From positions 62,001-126,000 of the forward strand of contig NZ_JAESIY010000006.1 in the NCBI RefSeq assembly GCF_016757215.1: a DNA stretch of 64,000 nt, given 5' to 3'. This document shows positions 36,724 to 46,504 of the stretch, one piece after another. Numbering within the stretch: the stretch's first letter is position 1; every line of letters begins with the position of its first letter. The notes beneath the pieces were generated by a model, which was given only the letters and a program-made list of their open reading frames with translations, searched no databases and was not told the origin of the DNA. The DNA is from Fulvivirga sediminis. Its GTDB lineage: Bacteria > Bacteroidota > Bacteroidia > Cytophagales > Cyclobacteriaceae. Made by a program: the position numbers and the translations under genes.

Positions 36724-36766
36724 CAGAAGTTATACTTTGGCAGTGTAAAGTTAGCTTCTGATGGTT
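36718..36766 (-). repeat. Inverted repeat covering the UbiA-family start codon
   Basis: AACCATCAGAAG (36718-36729) and CTTCTGATGGTT (36755-36766) are perfect 12-base inverted copies separated by 25 bases. The ATG at 36723 lies inside one arm. A degenerate -7 box (TAACTTTA on the minus strand, 36753-36746) lies in the loop. It could act as an mRNA hairpin that hides the start codon, or as a DNA operator around the promoter. There is no T run, so it is not a standard terminator. Confidence 0.55.
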
Positions 36767-36790
36767 TCCAAAGCAATGTAACTTAGGATA

Positions 36791-39232
36791 TTAAAATTTT
36801 AAACTAAGCGAAGCCATGAAATTCCTGGTAGCTTGAGGATAATAATAGTTTTCTCTCACTTCATAATCGCCTGCTGCATAGCCAAAAGTGTACCCATTAG
36901 AAGAATATAGTTCTTCAAAAATATTATTCACCTGAAAGGTGAAGTTAATCTCTTTTATAAAATCTGTTCTTACAGTATAGGTTGCTCTAAGGTCATTCAC
37001 AAAATATGCGTCAATCGACCTGTTGTCATTTGATGTGTTGTCTAAATATTGTTTCCCCACATACTTACTCAGCAAGCTAAGTTTAACATCCCTCAAAGGA
37101 AGGAATGAAAGTTGTGAGCCAGCTATAACATTCGGAGAAAAAGCAATATCAGAGTCTTCATGTTCTACCTGCACTTCATTATACTGATCCCAATTAGAGC
37201 CGTAGTCATAAAATACTTCTGTGAAATTACTTATCTTATTCCGACTGAAGGTAGCATTCAGCTGCCAGTAAAGCTTATTAGTAAGCCTGGCACTTCCTAC
37301 CAACTCCACTCCCATCCGGTAACTATCTTCCACATTGGTTCTAAGTGAACTACCTACATCGTTAAGTGCTCCTGTAAGCACCAGTTGATTACTATAATCC
37401 ATGTAGTAATAGTTAGCTGAAAACTGGTAATCTGAGCTTTCATACTTATAGCCAGCTTCTAAATCATACAAAGTTTCATGCTTAGGAGTTGAAGGGGAAT
37501 CCACAAAGTCCGTTCTTACCGGCTCTCTATTGGCCACACTATAGCTAGCGTATACTTTACTTCTATTCTTTAGGTCATAAACAAAACCTAACTTAGGATT
37601 GAAGAAATTATAATTATTATCCATATCCAGTGTTCTTAAATCATTGTCTATACCTTCAATTTCATAATTTACCGAACGGTATTGCACATCTACAAACGCA
37701 TGTAGCGATTCATCGAAGGCATAATTGGCCTTCAAATAAACATTTCCATCCTTCTTTACCCCATCATTATCATAATACCTATAATCATTGGGTATGGTTG
37801 GTGCAAATTCAGCCCAGATGACCTCTCCAAAATGATCTCCTCTATACTCGTTATATGCCCCTCCTAAATTCAAAGTTAAATTACCAGCTACATACTCAAA
37901 TGAGGTAGTAGCTCCGTAAAAATCATTATCAAGCCACCTCCTTCTTACCAAATCAGTGGAAGAAATAACAGAATCGCCTATCTGCAGGGTTGGCAATGCA
38001 TAAGAAGTGAAGTTTTCTCCACTTTTATACTCTTCATAATATCCTCTTCCATAGGTGTAGTGTAGAGAAACATTACCTACCAGATTAGGCAAAATAGATT
38101 GAGAAACATGAAGTTGATAATGATCCTGTTTGTAATCATCTACCTGATCATCATACAAATACCAATTAAAAGTTCGGCCTCCTTCTCTTAGGTTTTCAGC
38201 CTCTTCTTCAGTAACCCCATTATTTGCAATCACCTCTTCTATACCTTCTCGGTCATTTTCTAATACAGCCTGTGGGGTGCCATACCAAGATTGGTAAGTG
38301 CGTTCCTTTCCTCCAAACATTATAGCTTTAACCATAGTCTTTTCACCATAATACCCACCAGAAAGATAATATGAATCCAAATCTGATTTTGCTCTATCAA
38401 TATATCCATCAGAGTTAATCTTAGAAAGTCTCCCATCAAAAGACCAATGATCCTTAATAAGGCCTGTACCAAAACCCAATGTATGCCGCCATGTGTCATA
38501 AGATCCAACAGAATTAATAAGCTCAGCATAGGGCTTCATTTCTCTGGAGTTGGTCTGCAGATTAATTGTACCACCAAAAGCTCCTCCTCCATTTGTAGAA
38601 GTACCCACACCTCTTTGCACCTGGATACTCTGTGTAGATGAAGCAATATCAGGAATATCTACCCAAAAAACGCCTTGAGATTCGCTATCATTCAACGGTA
38701 CGCCATTAATAGTAACATTAATCCGGGTGGCATCTGAGCCCCTAATCCTCAGCCCTGTGTAGCCAACTCCTGCACCAGCATCGGAAGTAGTAACTAATGA
38801 AGGCGTCATATTAAGTACATAAGGAAGGTCTTGCCCTAAATTATTTTCTTCTATATCTTCTTTACTTAAGTTACTATAGGTGGTTGGCGTATCTTCATTA
38901 GCTCTTGTAGAAGAAACGACGACCTCATCAGTAACTAAAGTTTCTTCATTAAGGCTAATCTCCACATTTACATCACCATCACCTACTATTAACATTTGCT
39001 CTTGGCTCTCATAGCCTACAAAAGTTACTTTAAGGTAATATTTACCCTTAGTTACCCCTTTAAAACTAAATGTGCCATCAGAGGCTGTAGCCGTAGCTCT
39101 GTTACTTAGTCTTACGGTAGCCCCGGGCAACACCTCATTAGTTTCCTTATCAGTAACTCGTCCTGTTACTGAATTTTGGCCATAGGCGTGCATAATTGAC
39201 AGTAGCATTACCGTCAGAATACTTAATCTCAT
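36791..39232 (-). CDS. TonB-dependent receptor, predicted thiamine-type transporter
   Basis: This 813-residue outer-membrane protein has a signal peptide (ending AYGQ), a carboxypeptidase-like regulatory domain (residues about 20-105: VTGRVTDKETNEVLPGATV), a TonB plug (about 110-225: EVVVSSTRA, GLRIRGSDATRINVTINGVPLND) and a 22-strand-type barrel ending in ATRNFMASLSLKF. The TPP riboswitch in its leader points to uptake of thiamine, a precursor or a phosphorylated form. The substrate is inferred from that regulation. No other thiamine genes are adjacent. Confidence 0.88.
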   Translation of the reverse strand: MRLSILTVMLLSIMHAYGQNSVTGRVTDKETNEVLPGATVRLSNRATATASDGTFSFKGVTKGKYYLKVTFVGYESQEQMLIVGDGDVNVEISLNEETLVTDEVVVSSTRANEDTPTTYSNLSKEDIEENNLGQDLPYVLNMTPSLVTTSDAGAGVGYTGLRIRGSDATRINVTINGVPLNDSESQGVFWVDIPDIASSTQSIQVQRGVGTSTNGGGAFGGTINLQTNSREMKPYAELINSVGSYDTWRHTLGFGTGLIKDHWSFDGRLSKINSDGYIDRAKSDLDSYYLSGGYYGEKTMVKAIMFGGKERTYQSWYGTPQAVLENDREGIEEVIANNGVTEEEAENLREGGRTFNWYLYDDQVDDYKQDHYQLHVSQSILPNLVGNVSLHYTYGRGYYEEYKSGENFTSYALPTLQIGDSVISSTDLVRRRWLDNDFYGATTSFEYVAGNLTLNLGGAYNEYRGDHFGEVIWAEFAPTIPNDYRYYDNDGVKKDGNVYLKANYAFDESLHAFVDVQYRSVNYEIEGIDNDLRTLDMDNNYNFFNPKLGFVYDLKNRSKVYASYSVANREPVRTDFVDSPSTPKHETLYDLEAGYKYESSDYQFSANYYYMDYSNQLVLTGALNDVGSSLRTNVEDSYRMGVELVGSARLTNKLYWQLNATFSRNKISNFTEVFYDYGSNWDQYNEVQVEHEDSDIAFSPNVIAGSQLSFLPLRDVKLSLLSKYVGKQYLDNTSNDNRSIDAYFVNDLRATYTVRTDFIKEINFTFQVNNIFEELYSSNGYTFGYAAGDYEVRENYYYPQATRNFMASLSLKF

Positions 39233-39298
39233 TATTTTTTATTTTCTTTGTTAAACCCATTGAGAACAGGGGATTTCTCAACTTAATTTTAACATACC

Positions 39299-39389
39299 AT
39301 CCCTACGCCAGCATTACCTGGATCAGGTGCGATCTGACTACTAATCAGATCATGGGTATAATCTCAGCCCGGTATATTAGGGCACCCCT
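39299..39389 (-). promoter_or_regulatory. TPP (thiamine pyrophosphate) riboswitch
   Basis: Read on the minus strand, the element starts with GGGGTGCCC, then has GGGCTGAGATTATACCC (CTGAGA at 39367-39362). The second conserved half is ACCTGATCCAGGTAATGC followed by TGGCGTAGGG, complementary to the opening segment. These are the universally conserved THI-box parts. It lies 67 bases ahead of the TonB receptor ATG. A seven-base hairpin between it and the ATG (TTGAGAA/TTCTCAA, 39260-39281) has no T run, so control of translation rather than termination is likely. Confidence 0.95.
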
Positions 39390-39399
39390 TTATTAACAA

Positions 39400-39407
39400 C
39401 AAAGTTA
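39400..39407 (-). promoter_or_regulatory. TAnnTTTG promoter box for the riboswitch transcript
   Basis: The minus strand reads TAACTTTG, a full match. The predicted transcription start (about seven bases on) falls almost exactly on the first base of the TPP riboswitch. Confidence 0.55.
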
Positions 39408-39547
39408 TTCAAAAAACAACGCTATACTAAAAGCGATCAGTTAAATTGACCATTTGTTTAAAAGTAATCATAAACACACCTAAGATTCTTCAACAACAAG
39501 ACTCTAAATACCATTTTCTTATTAGCTCTCCTTTTAATAATAAAACT

Positions 39548-39555
39548 TATATTTG
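39548..39555 (+). promoter_or_regulatory. TAnnTTTG promoter box for the biotin carrier gene
   Basis: The sequence TATATTTG is a full match. It overlaps a possible upstream TTG start (39553), which supports the ATG at 39577 as the true start with a leader of about 15 bases. Confidence 0.5.
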
Positions 39556-39576
39556 ATTAGACACAATCCCGAAATT

Positions 39577-40071
39577 ATGTATAAAGCCATTATAGGAGAT
39601 AAGCCTTTCAATATTCAGCTTAAGGAAGATGAGATACTCATCAACGATAAATTGTTTTCCTGGGATATTTCTAAGGTAAATGAACACTCTTACCACATCC
39701 TAAAAAATGATATTTCTTACAGAATAGAAGTAGCTGAAATTAACTATAAGACTAAAGAGGTCATTTTAAAAATTAACGGCCATAAATACGAGGTGAAAGT
39801 AAAAGACAAGTTAGACCTTTTGTTAGAAAAATTGGGTATGGACATGTCTACCGCTCCAAATATAAATGAGGTCAAAGCTCCCATGCCTGGACTTATTTTG
39901 CAGGTGAATGTTTCTGAAGGGGATGAAGTAAAAGAAGGAGATGCTTTGATGATATTAGAAGCCATGAAAATGGAAAATGTATTGAAAGCACCAGGAGACG
40001 GCATAATTAAGGCAGTAAATGTAAACCAAGGAGATGGTGTAGAAAAAAACCAGGTGTTAGTTCAATTTTAA
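39577..40071 (+). CDS. Biotin/lipoyl-attachment carrier protein
   Basis: The C-terminal part of this 164-residue protein is a biotinyl domain with the modified Lys in EAMKMENVLKAP and the paired strand APMPGLILQVNVSEGD. The N-terminal half is a small beta-rich domain seen in subunits of acyl-CoA carboxylases. It would carry carboxybiotin for acetyl-, propionyl- or pyruvate-type carboxylation; carboxylase subunits are not in the window. ATG at 39577 is preferred over TTG at 39553, which lies in the promoter box. Confidence 0.88.
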   Translation: MYKAIIGDKPFNIQLKEDEILINDKLFSWDISKVNEHSYHILKNDISYRIEVAEINYKTKEVILKINGHKYEVKVKDKLDLLLEKLGMDMSTAPNINEVKAPMPGLILQVNVSEGDEVKEGDALMILEAMKMENVLKAPGDGIIKAVNVNQGDGVEKNQVLVQF

Positions 40072-40103
40072 ACCTCTCTCCTTAATTATTCATTTATCCC
40101 TCT

Positions 40104-40111
40104 TATATTTG
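40104..40111 (+). promoter_or_regulatory. TAnnTTTG promoter box for pyrH-frr
   Basis: TATATTTG is a full match 39-46 bases before the pyrH ATG. No -33 TTG is apparent. It would drive the two-gene unit that ends at the terminator at 41472-41502. Confidence 0.45.
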
Positions 40112-40149
40112 CAGTGATTTAAATCTAATATTACACCTTTCGATTCTTC

Positions 40150-40854
40150 ATGAAATACAAAAGAATTTTACTCAAGCTTAGCGGCGAATCTCTAATGGGA
40201 TCAGGTCAATATGGTATCGATCCTAAAAGACTAGAACAGTATGGCAACGAAATAAAAGCCATAAAAGAAATGGGCATTGAAGTGGCCATCGTAATTGGAG
40301 GTGGAAACATTTTCAGAGGTGTACAGGCTGAGGGATCAGGAATAGAGAGAGTACAAGGAGATTATATGGGCATGCTTGCTACTGTTATTAATGGTATGGC
40401 ATTGCAAAGTGCTCTTGAAAAAGTAGGCCTTTATACTAGACTAATGTCTGGTATTAAAATGGAACAAGTTTGTGAACCTTTCATTCGCAGAAGAGCGATC
40501 AGACACCTTGAAAAAGGGCGTATAGTGATCTTTGGAGCGGGTATTGGCAACCCTTATTTCACTACTGACTCTACTGCTAGCTTAAGAGCTATAGAAATTC
40601 AGGCCGATGTAGTATTGAAGGGAACTCGTGTAGACGGAGTATATACTGCGGATCCTGAAAAAGACCCAACTGCTACCAGATATTCAGAACTATCATTCCA
40701 AGAGGCTTATGAGAAAAATCTGAACATCATGGACATGACAGCCTTTACACTTTGTCAGGAAAACAACCTTCCCATAATTGTGTTTGACATGAACAAGCCT
40801 GGCAATTTAATGAAAATAGTAAAAGGAGATAACGCCGGAACACTTATTAATTAA
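40150..40854 (+). CDS. pyrH: UMP kinase
   Basis: This 234-residue amino-acid-kinase-fold enzyme has [14 protein letters not shown] at the start, [29 protein letters not shown] and the C-terminal [12 protein letters not shown] segment, all typical of bacterial PyrH. It phosphorylates UMP to UDP. It is followed 24 bases later by frr, the common bacterial order pyrH-frr. Confidence 0.97.
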   Translation: MKYKRILLKLSGESLMGSGQYGIDPKRLEQYGNEIKAIKEMGIEVAIVIGGGNIFRGVQAEGSGIERVQGDYMGMLATVINGMALQSALEKVGLYTRLMSGIKMEQVCEPFIRRRAIRHLEKGRIVIFGAGIGNPYFTTDSTASLRAIEIQADVVLKGTRVDGVYTADPEKDPTATRYSELSFQEAYEKNLNIMDMTAFTLCQENNLPIIVFDMNKPGNLMKIVKGDNAGTLIN

Positions 40855-40878
40855 TCATTTAACAACACTGAAACACCC

Positions 40879-41442
40879 ATGGAAGAAGAAATTAATATGT
40901 ACCTGGATGAAGCCAGGGACTTAATGAACAAAGCAATAAAGCACTTCACTGGCGAACTTGTAAAAATAAGAGCTGGAAAAGCCAGCCCTGCCATTTTAGA
41001 AGGTCTAATGGTACAATATTATGGTAATCCCACTCCAATAAATCAGGTAGCTTCTATTACGGCTCCAGATGCTCGCTCTCTCATGATTAAACCTTGGGAA
41101 AAAAACGTTATCCCTGAAATCGAAAAAGCTATCATTAATAGTGACTTAGGGCTGAATCCTCAAAATGATGGCGAGCAGGTAATAATCAGTATTCCGCAGC
41201 TTACTGAAGAAAGAAGATTAAACCTTGTAAAGCAGGCTAAAGCTGAAGGTGAACAAGGCAAAATAAGCATTAGAAACGTAAGAAAAGAGACTAATGACAA
41301 CCTGAAAAAACTTCAGAAAGACGGAGCGTCAGAAGATGAAATCAAAAGAGCTGAAGACAAAGTACAGGCTCTAACAGATGATTTTACAAAAAAAATAGAG
41401 GAACTTCTTGAGAAAAAAGAAAAAGAAATTATGACTGTATAA
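40879..41442 (+). CDS. frr: Ribosome recycling factor
   Basis: This 187-residue protein has the full RRF layout: the helical start, KIRAGKASPAILEGL, YYGNPTPINQVASI and a C-terminal helix ending in KIEELLEKKEKEIM. It splits post-termination ribosomes together with EF-G. It is cotranscribed with pyrH and is followed by a strong terminator. Confidence 0.97.
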   Translation: MEEEINMYLDEARDLMNKAIKHFTGELVKIRAGKASPAILEGLMVQYYGNPTPINQVASITAPDARSLMIKPWEKNVIPEIEKAIINSDLGLNPQNDGEQVIISIPQLTEERRLNLVKQAKAEGEQGKISIRNVRKETNDNLKKLQKDGASEDEIKRAEDKVQALTDDFTKKIEELLEKKEKEIMTV

Positions 41443-41471
41443 TCAGTTATAATTATATAGATATAATTGAG

Positions 41472-41502
41472 AAGCAGCATTACAGAAAATGCTGCTTTTT
41501 TT
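41472..41502 (+). terminator. Intrinsic terminator of pyrH-frr
   Basis: AAGCAGCATT (41472-41481) pairs with AATGCTGCTT (41488-41497), six-base loop, followed by a run of T. It marks the end of the pyrH-frr unit. Confidence 0.85.
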
Positions 41503-41815
41503 ATTCTGAAAAATCACTTTACACAGCCACTGAACTTGACATAAAAATAAAAAACAGAACAATATATTACATATCCTTTTTTCATCAAAATTATCAATCG
41601 AAAATACACGCACACCTAAAAAACCTCGCTCAAAAATCAAATTAAACATTTTTAAGCTTTTATTTGACAAAACCCCAACACAACAGTATTAAATAATAGC
41701 AAAAACCGCCTCTAAAATAGTAATTAAGCGTATTTATCTTACATTAAAATTATGTGGTCATATTTTTTTGGTTTACGTTTGACGTTCTAAAATTTTTCTA
41801 AAAAAATCAGATCAC
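41503..41815. other. AT-rich leader region of the SusC/SusD operon
   Basis: This 313-base stretch has no convincing gene; the only open frame in it is on the minus strand and crosses the frr terminator. It holds the promoter box TACGTTTG at 41774-41781. The middle part (41530-41760) is very AT-rich. I see no hairpin or repeat of note there. Confidence 0.6.
41774..41781 (+). promoter_or_regulatory. TAnnTTTG promoter box for the SusC operon
   Basis: TACGTTTG is a full match 35-42 bases before the SusC ATG at 41816. No TTG is found at -33 spacing, so activation by another factor is possible. Confidence 0.5.
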
Positions 41816-44800
41816 ATGAAGAACTTTTTACTAGTTAGTTTTCTAGTATCGTTCTGCTTTATTTCCAATAATGTTTGGTCTCAAAGCAGAACAATTACTG
41901 GGAAAGTGACGTCAGCAGAAGATGGTTCCAGTTTACCTGGCGTTAATGTAATAATTAAAGGAACCTCGTCAGGAACCGTTACTGATATTGATGGACACTA
42001 CTCTGTCTCCGTACCTGAATCCGGAGAGGTTTTGTTATTTTCCTTTATAGGGTTAAAATCACAAGAAATAAACATCAACAGCCAGTCAGTTATTGATGTT
42101 AAAATGTCCTCAGATGTACAGGAACTCAGTGAAGTAGTGGTAACAGCAATTGGTATTGAAAAAGATGCCCGTAAGCTGGGATATTCAGCCACTAAACTAG
42201 ATAATCAAGAACTTACGCAAGGAAAATCAACCAGCGTTCTAAACTCCCTACAAGGAAAAGTAGCTGGAGCTCAAATTTCTAGCAGCTCAGGGGCTCCTGG
42301 ATCATCGAATAAAGTTATCATTAGAGGTTTTACGTCTTTAAGTGGCAATAATAACCCTTTATATGTTATAGATGGTGTTCCTATGAACAACTCCTTTACT
42401 GGTGACAACTCAATAAATGGAGGGGTTGACTTTGGTAGTCGTATCAATGACATTAACCCTGAAGACATTGCCTCTATGACCGTTTTGAAAGGTGCTGCAG
42501 CCACTGCTCTATACGGGTCTCGCGCCGCATCTGGTGTAATTGTAATTACCACAAAAAATGGGAGCAACGCAGCTAAAAGAGGAAAAAAAGCTGAGATATC
42601 AGTCGCTTCATCTGTTATGTTTGACAATGTTCTTAAACTTCCTGAATTCCAAAATGAAAGAGGACAGGGTTTCTACGGCAGCACAAATAGATACCTCACA
42701 GAAAACACTAGCTGGGGCTCTAAATTTACCGGAAAAAATCAGCCATGGGGAACGACAGTAGATGGACAACAAAGAGTTAAACCTTATTCTGCATTAGAAG
42801 ATAACGTGAAAGAATTTTTCGAAACAGGAAGAACTTTCAATAATTCAGTATCACTTCAAGGAGGCGGAGAAAAGGCCAACTATTACGTATCATACTCAAA
42901 CGTTGATGCAGATGGTATTATGCCCACAGATGCCGATTCTTATATTAGGAATACAATAGCAGTAAGGGCTTCTTCAGAATTATCAGACAAACTACGTAGT
43001 TCTGCTTCATTCAACTATGCCAGAACAAAGTCTAGCTTTGTGCCTACCGGACAAGGATCAACAGTATATAATAATGTACTCCAAACTCCGAGAGATATCT
43101 CTCTACTTGAGCTTCAAGATTTAAATAATAAGTTCAATACTCTTGAGAATTACTATTCTCCATATACTACTAACCCGTGGTACATTTTAAAAGAACATGG
43201 CTCCGATGCTATCATTGATAGATTTTACGGAAACGTTGAGTTATCTTACGAAGCCACAGATTGGTTGTCATTCACAGGGCGAGTAGGTTCAGACCTTACC
43301 TCTACTGAAATGGAGCAATTCCAGCCAAAAGCCGTTATTGAAGGAAGAAACAACGCTAGATCAAACCCTGGTCAATACAAAATAGAGGAAAGCTACGCAA
43401 GAGAGTTCAATACAGACTTATTAATGAACATTAATAAGGATATTAATCAAGATATAAATATTGGAGGAGTCGTAGGCTTTAACATCAATCAAAGAGAATC
43501 TAAATATTTGAGATCTCAAATTAACGATTTGGTGATACCTAACTTTTACAACCTTTCAAACACATCAAATAGCCCAATATCTTCTAACGAAGAGAACTTA
43601 AGAAGACTTTATGGACTATACGGACAAGTTGATTTTACCTACAAGAATTTCTTATTCTTAACAGGAACAGCTCGTAATGACTGGTCTTCTACCTTACCAA
43701 AAGACAACAGATCATTCTTCTATCCTGGTGTTAACGCAGGGGTAGATGTAACTTCAGCTCTAGGCATAGACAGTCAAACTTTATCTTACCTAAAAGTAAG
43801 AGGTGGATGGGCTCAAGTGGGTAAAAGCGCAGACCCTTATAAAGTACAACAAACTTTATTCTTACAAGCATCTCAATCTGATGGTTTTATTGACCTAAAC
43901 TCACCAATAGCTCAATCTATCGCAGCTTATGAAATGAGTAATCAGATAGGTAATCCTAACCTACAGCCAGAGATATCTACAGAAATTGAATTTGGAGCTG
44001 ACATTCGATTCTTTAATAATAGAATAGGCCTTGATGCAACTTATTACAAGCGAAATGTTAAAGAAAACATTTTAACTGTCCCTATGACAGCATCTACAGG
44101 TTACACTAGCCAAGTGCTAAATATTGCGGAATTAAGTAATGAAGGAATAGAGCTATTACTTACAGCCACCCCAATAAGAACTACTAATTTTCAATGGGAC
44201 ATTTCTGTTAACTGGAGTAAAAATGACTCGAAAATTCTCGACTTAGGAGGCCCGAATGAAATTAGCCTAGGTGGTCTTTCATCTAATTCTTTAATAGCAA
44301 GAGTAGGTGGACCTGCTTTCGAGATTAAAGGTAGCGTTCCATTAACTGACCAAAATGGCAATATAGTAGTAGATGCGGCAGGTATTCCTAGACCAAACCC
44401 TGAAAAACAAGTACTTGGAACAACTCAATATGATTGGGTAGGAGGTCTTAACAACAAACTTTCTTATAAGGGCTTCTCTCTATCTTTTACACTTGATAGT
44501 AGAAAAGGAGGGTTAATGTATAGCAGAACAGCAAGCATTGGATACTTCGCAGGAACAGCTCCTCAGACATTATATAATGACAGAAGGCCATTTATTGTAC
44601 CTAATTCTGTGGTTCAAGCTGTTGATGCCGACGACAATTTAGTATACAATGATCAAGGCAACCCAGTTTATGAAGAAAACACACAACAAATCTCCCATAC
44701 AAACAATTCTCTAAATACATTCTGGGGAAATGGTGGATTTGATATGGACAGATCTTTCTTTGTTTCAAAATCATTCGTAAAACTCAGAGAAGTGGTGTTA

Positions 44801-45019
44801 TCTTATAATCTACCCGCTTCTCTTTTAGAAAAAACACCGTTTGGTAGTGCTAACATCAGTTTGATAGGAAGGAATCTTCTTTTATGGGTTCCTGAAGACA
44901 ACCTCTTTATTGATCCAGAGCAAACTACATTTGGAAACGATATTAGTTCAGAATTTGGTGATTATGGAGCTACTCCTACCACCAGAAGTTATGGAGTTAG
45001 CTTAAGATTTACTTTCTAA
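41816..45019 (+). CDS. SusC/RagA-family TonB-linked outer-membrane transporter
   Basis: This 1067-residue protein has a signal peptide (ending VWSQ), a carboxypeptidase-like regulatory domain (about 22-98), and a TonB plug with the SusC signature ELSEVVVTAIG and LKGAAATALYGSRAASGVI. A long barrel follows and ends in TTRSYGVSLRFTF. SusC proteins import substrates captured by the partner SusD lipoprotein, energised by TonB. The plug motif reads VVVTAIG rather than the usual VVVTGYG. No sigma or anti-sigma gene or hydrolase adjoins the operon, so the substrate is open. Confidence 0.94.
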   Translation: MKNFLLVSFLVSFCFISNNVWSQSRTITGKVTSAEDGSSLPGVNVIIKGTSSGTVTDIDGHYSVSVPESGEVLLFSFIGLKSQEININSQSVIDVKMSSDVQELSEVVVTAIGIEKDARKLGYSATKLDNQELTQGKSTSVLNSLQGKVAGAQISSSSGAPGSSNKVIIRGFTSLSGNNNPLYVIDGVPMNNSFTGDNSINGGVDFGSRINDINPEDIASMTVLKGAAATALYGSRAASGVIVITTKNGSNAAKRGKKAEISVASSVMFDNVLKLPEFQNERGQGFYGSTNRYLTENTSWGSKFTGKNQPWGTTVDGQQRVKPYSALEDNVKEFFETGRTFNNSVSLQGGGEKANYYVSYSNVDADGIMPTDADSYIRNTIAVRASSELSDKLRSSASFNYARTKSSFVPTGQGSTVYNNVLQTPRDISLLELQDLNNKFNTLENYYSPYTTNPWYILKEHGSDAIIDRFYGNVELSYEATDWLSFTGRVGSDLTSTEMEQFQPKAVIEGRNNARSNPGQYKIEESYAREFNTDLLMNINKDINQDINIGGVVGFNINQRESKYLRSQINDLVIPNFYNLSNTSNSPISSNEENLRRLYGLYGQVDFTYKNFLFLTGTARNDWSSTLPKDNRSFFYPGVNAGVDVTSALGIDSQTLSYLKVRGGWAQVGKSADPYKVQQTLFLQASQSDGFIDLNSPIAQSIAAYEMSNQIGNPNLQPEISTEIEFGADIRFFNNRIGLDATYYKRNVKENILTVPMTASTGYTSQVLNIAELSNEGIELLLTATPIRTTNFQWDISVNWSKNDSKILDLGGPNEISLGGLSSNSLIARVGGPAFEIKGSVPLTDQNGNIVVDAAGIPRPNPEKQVLGTTQYDWVGGLNNKLSYKGFSLSFTLDSRKGGLMYSRTASIGYFAGTAPQTLYNDRRPFIVPNSVVQAVDADDNLVYNDQGNPVYEENTQQISHTNNSLNTFWGNGGFDMDRSFFVSKSFVKLREVVLSYNLPASLLEKTPFGSANISLIGRNLLLWVPEDNLFIDPEQTTFGNDISSEFGDYGATPTTRSYGVSLRFTF

Positions 45020-45029
45020 AAAAAATAAA

Positions 45030-46487
45030 ATGACAATATTTAAAAAATTAAGCGCATTCATGTTGGCGATAATGCTATTGTCAACATCTTGCCAAGAGAA
45101 CTACTTGGACATAAACGAAGACCCCAATAATCCTGCGAACGCCACAGTTGAAACCGTGCTACCAGCCGCTATCAACTCAGTAGCCTTCACTATTGGAGGT
45201 CAATGGCAAATATTAGGTGAATTATGGGCTCAACACTGGACTCAATCACCTGGAGCCAACCAGTATGCTAACATTGATAACTACAACATCAATGAAACCA
45301 CATTTAACAGGCAGTATATCGAAATTTACGCAGGAGCCCTTAATGACTTCAATTACGTTTCGAAAACAGCAGAAGAAAATAACAATTGGAATTATTACCT
45401 GATTGCTGAGGTGATGAAAGCCTATACTTTTCAAATTATGGTAGATCTTTATGACGATATACCCTATACTGAAGCATTAAGTGGTTTGGAAAACAAGAAT
45501 CCAAAATTTGACAAGGGAGCTAATGTTTACGCGGACCTAATCAAAAAAATAGACAATGCTCTATCAAAGGATTTATCAGCAGCAACTTCAAAAAGTTTAG
45601 GGAAAGAGGACATCATTTTTCAAGGAGTAATGGATAATTGGATTCGATTTGCCAATACCTTAAAGCTGAAGATATACATGAGACAATCTGAAATCAACCC
45701 GTCAGTTGCCTCAGCCGGTATCACCAGTTTATTTCAAAATAGTGCTACCTTTTTAAATACAGATGCCGAAATGGCTGAGTTCATAGATGTGCAAAATTTC
45801 AGAAATCCATTTTATGCAGCCCAAGTAAGCTCTGCAGGTAGCGGAAGAGGTTATACCGACATCGTGGCATCTAACACTCTTCTAAACTATCTACAAAACA
45901 ATGGAGACCCTAGATTAGACGCCATTTACAGTACTCCTAAAGAAGGAGGTGCGCATGTTGGCATAAATCAAGGAGATTACACCAATGCCTCGTTTAAAAG
46001 TGCCAGAGAATTATCACAACCTAATATAGCCGCTACAACTCCTGTCGTATTAATTAGTGCCGCAGAAAGTAAATTTTTGCAAGCTGAGGCAGTAATCAGG
46101 TATAGTGTAGCTGGAGATGCTGAGCAACTTTACAATGAAGGTATAGAAGAATCTTTTGCTAAGCTAGAGGTGGATAATGCATCGAATTACTACGGTACAG
46201 ATAATGTATATGAGTTCCCTTCTACTTCTCCTGAAGACCAATTAGATGCCATCTTAACGCAAAAATGGATAGCCTTTGCTAACTATCAGGGGTTAGAGGC
46301 ACATTTCGAACACTTAAGAACAGGATATCCAAATTTCTTAACTGCAACACCTAATAATGTAACTGGAGATGTGTCACCTAAGAGATTGCCATATCCCACA
46401 ACTGAATTAAACAACAATTCAGAAAATGTTCAACAAGCAGGAGGGCAAAAACAAGTTATCGAAAGAATCTGGTGGGATCCTTCTTAA
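45030..46487 (+). CDS. SusD/RagB-family substrate-binding lipoprotein
   Basis: This 485-residue protein starts with a lipoprotein signal (LLSTSC, Cys near residue 21) followed by NYLDINEDPNNP, typical of the SusD-like group that pairs with SusC. The body is alpha-helical with TPR-like repeats (YLIAEVMKAYTFQIMVDLYDDIPYTEAL, family segment in part). It captures the ligand over the SusC barrel at the cell surface. It lies ten bases after susC. It appears closer to the SusD-like_2 group than to starch SusD; that is a judgement by eye. Confidence 0.92.
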   Translation: MTIFKKLSAFMLAIMLLSTSCQENYLDINEDPNNPANATVETVLPAAINSVAFTIGGQWQILGELWAQHWTQSPGANQYANIDNYNINETTFNRQYIEIYAGALNDFNYVSKTAEENNNWNYYLIAEVMKAYTFQIMVDLYDDIPYTEALSGLENKNPKFDKGANVYADLIKKIDNALSKDLSAATSKSLGKEDIIFQGVMDNWIRFANTLKLKIYMRQSEINPSVASAGITSLFQNSATFLNTDAEMAEFIDVQNFRNPFYAAQVSSAGSGRGYTDIVASNTLLNYLQNNGDPRLDAIYSTPKEGGAHVGINQGDYTNASFKSARELSQPNIAATTPVVLISAAESKFLQAEAVIRYSVAGDAEQLYNEGIEESFAKLEVDNASNYYGTDNVYEFPSTSPEDQLDAILTQKWIAFANYQGLEAHFEHLRTGYPNFLTATPNNVTGDVSPKRLPYPTTELNNNSENVQQAGGQKQVIERIWWDPS

Positions 46488-46504
46488 TATAGATTTTTAC
46501 AATT

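Noticed and set aside
36718-36766. The ubiA inverted repeat as a terminator of the TonB receptor gene
   Set aside because: No T run follows either arm on the minus strand and the loop is 25 bases, so a standard intrinsic terminator is unlikely.
41443-41670. Minus-strand open frame of 75 codons in the frr-SusC spacer
   Set aside because: It runs through the frr terminator hairpin, has odd composition with many Cys and Phe residues, and no promoter or family signature.
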